Of a stretch of 5,403 nucleotides of DNA, positions 4,491 through 5,403 are shown piece by piece; position 1 is the first letter of the stretch; every line of letters starts with the position of its first letter. A program made the position numbers and the translations under genes. Source of the stretch: Nitrospinota bacterium (GTDB taxonomy: Bacteria > Nitrospinota > Nitrospinia > UBA9942); contig JACQEW010000138.1 of assembly GCA_016200365.1 (NCBI GenBank), forward strand, positions 1-5,403. The letters run 5' to 3'. Under the pieces are notes generated by a model. That model made no database searches. It worked only from the letters and a program-made list of their open reading frames with translations, and was not told the origin of the DNA.

Positions 4491-5403
4491 ATGAATAAAA
4501 AATTCTACGACTATGCAGGGGCTGTCCATTTCCACTCAAATTACTCTTATGACGGGAATGTTTCAATTGATGAAATTGTAGAGGCTGTAAAAAATGCAGG
4601 GCTTGATTTTATCATGCTCACCGACCATTTCAGGCTCGATGCAAAAAATGATGGACACGAGGGGTGGCATGATGATGTCCTTTTAATCGTTGGGGAGGAA
4701 ATTTCACCGAGGTATAATCACTATCTTGCCTTCAATATAAATGAACCGATAATTTTAGACAAAGATGCAGTTAAACCGCAGGAATATATTGATGCAGTGA
4801 ATAATCAAGGCGGCTTTGGAATAATCGCCCATCCTGACCACGAAGGCACAGAGCTTTTCGGCGTAAAACCATTTCCGTGGGCAGACTGGTCTGCAAAGGG
4901 CTATACAGGCATGAGCATCTGGGATTTACAGACAGACTGGCAGGAGAAACTTAAAGGATACCCTTCTGCAATTTTAAGCTACTTTTTTCCTTCCTATCGC
5001 TTATCAGGACCAAGGGAAAGGACACTCAAACGGTGGGATGAATTGAATAAAGAGAAAAGGGTTACAGGTATCGGAGAGATAGATAACCACAATACAAAGA
5101 GAAGATTGTTTGGACTTAACTTTTATATATTCAATTTCGGATACGCCTTCAAAACAATAAGAACACATATACTTACAGAAAGACCGTTTCAAAAAGACAA
5201 AAGGGACATCGGCATTGTATATCAGGCAATCAAAGAGGGCAGGGTATATGTGGCACACGAATACTGGCACCGTTCAAAGGGATTCTCATTTTTAATTGGA
5301 GATAATGAAAATGAGGCTGGTATCGGAGGGGAATTTTTATTGAAAAACAAACCTGCTTTTATCAAAACAAATCTTCCATTGCATGGGCTGATTAAAGTTA
5401 TAC
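4491..5403 (+). CDS. PHP-domain metallophosphoesterase (C-terminus beyond right edge)
   Basis: 304 codons are open from the ATG at 4491 to the window end with no stop. The PHP superfamily hydrolyses phosphoester bonds with a cluster of metal ions; members include histidinol phosphatase, DNA polymerase III proofreading domains and nucleotide or RNA phosphatases. Seen: motif I HFHSNYSYDG (13-22); LTDHF (43-47); VGEEIS (67-72) with the bridging Glu; IIAHPDH (111-117); and GIGEIDNHN (193-201) with the terminal Asp-x-His. The expected ligands (H13, H15, D21, H46, E69, H114, D198, H200) are all present, so it is probably active. No signal peptide is seen, suggesting a cytoplasmic enzyme. The substrate cannot be told. 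No clear Shine-Dalgarno precedes the ATG; a small hairpin (4468-4482) stands there instead. It is divergent from the transporter gene. Confidence 0.85.
   Translation, partial: MNKKFYDYAGAVHFHSNYSYDGNVSIDEIVEAVKNAGLDFIMLTDHFRLDAKNDGHEGWHDDVLLIVGEEISPRYNHYLAFNINEPIILDKDAVKPQEYIDAVNNQGGFGIIAHPDHEGTELFGVKPFPWADWSAKGYTGMSIWDLQTDWQEKLKGYPSAILSYFFPSYRLSGPRERTLKRWDELNKEKRVTGIGEIDNHNTKRRLFGLNFYIFNFGYAFKTIRTHILTERPFQKDKRDIGIVYQAIKEGRVYVAHEYWHRSKGFSFLIGDNENEAGIGGEFLLKNKPAFIKTNLPLHGLIKVI

Noticed and set aside
5004..5270. Minus-strand open frame opposite the PHP gene
   Set aside because: The plus strand here encodes PHP motif GIGEIDNHN and an uninterrupted frame from 4491; the antisense frame has no supporting feature.

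Overview
The window is compact bacterial chromosome, AT-rich by eye, with short intergenic gaps and ordinary bacterial signals (Shine-Dalgarno sites, sigma70-like promoters, a tRNA with encoded CCA). No phage, conjugation or IS transposase gene is visible. The density of short palindromic repeats, some inside genes, resembles what I associate with Nitrospirota, deltaproteobacterial and similar environmental genomes. That placement is a weak inference; no marker gene here settles the taxonomy.

Layout from left to right: (1) 1-1328, minus strand: bioH (pimeloyl-ACP methyl ester esterase) followed by bioC (malonyl-ACP O-methyltransferase, running off the left edge). Together they make the pimeloyl part of biotin: BioC methylates the malonyl primer and BioH later removes the methyl group. 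(2) 1376-1894, plus strand: a divergent promoter region and a small hicB-hicA toxin-antitoxin pair with a 4-nt overlap and antitoxin first. (3) 1895-2041: a convergent intergenic gap made of hairpins and three copies of a 13-mer. (4) 2042-3042, minus strand: promoter, repeat-bearing leader, tRNA-Pro(UGG), then a short RseP-like site-2 protease without a PDZ domain. (5) 3046-4434, minus strand: a 12-TM UMF1/Atg22-type major facilitator transporter. (6) 4435-4490: a 56-bp divergent gap with a perfect 18-bp palindrome. (7) 4491-5403, plus strand: a PHP-domain metallophosphoesterase, open to the right edge.

The most distinctive signal is the repeats. At least five kinds of short palindromic element occur in 5.4 kb, and several sit inside reading frames without breaking them. 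bioH carries three: one in a loop just after the GHGKS strand-turn, one in the cap region, and one at the C-terminus. The last supplies the end of bioH, its stop codon and the probable ribosome binding site of bioC. Subtracting about 54 repeat-encoded residues brings the 317-residue BioH to about 263, close to the 256 of E. coli BioH. The transporter carries one insert in its central cytoplasmic loop and one at its N-terminus. I see no evidence of a new multi-gene system; the repeat-in-protein pattern is the part most worth following up.
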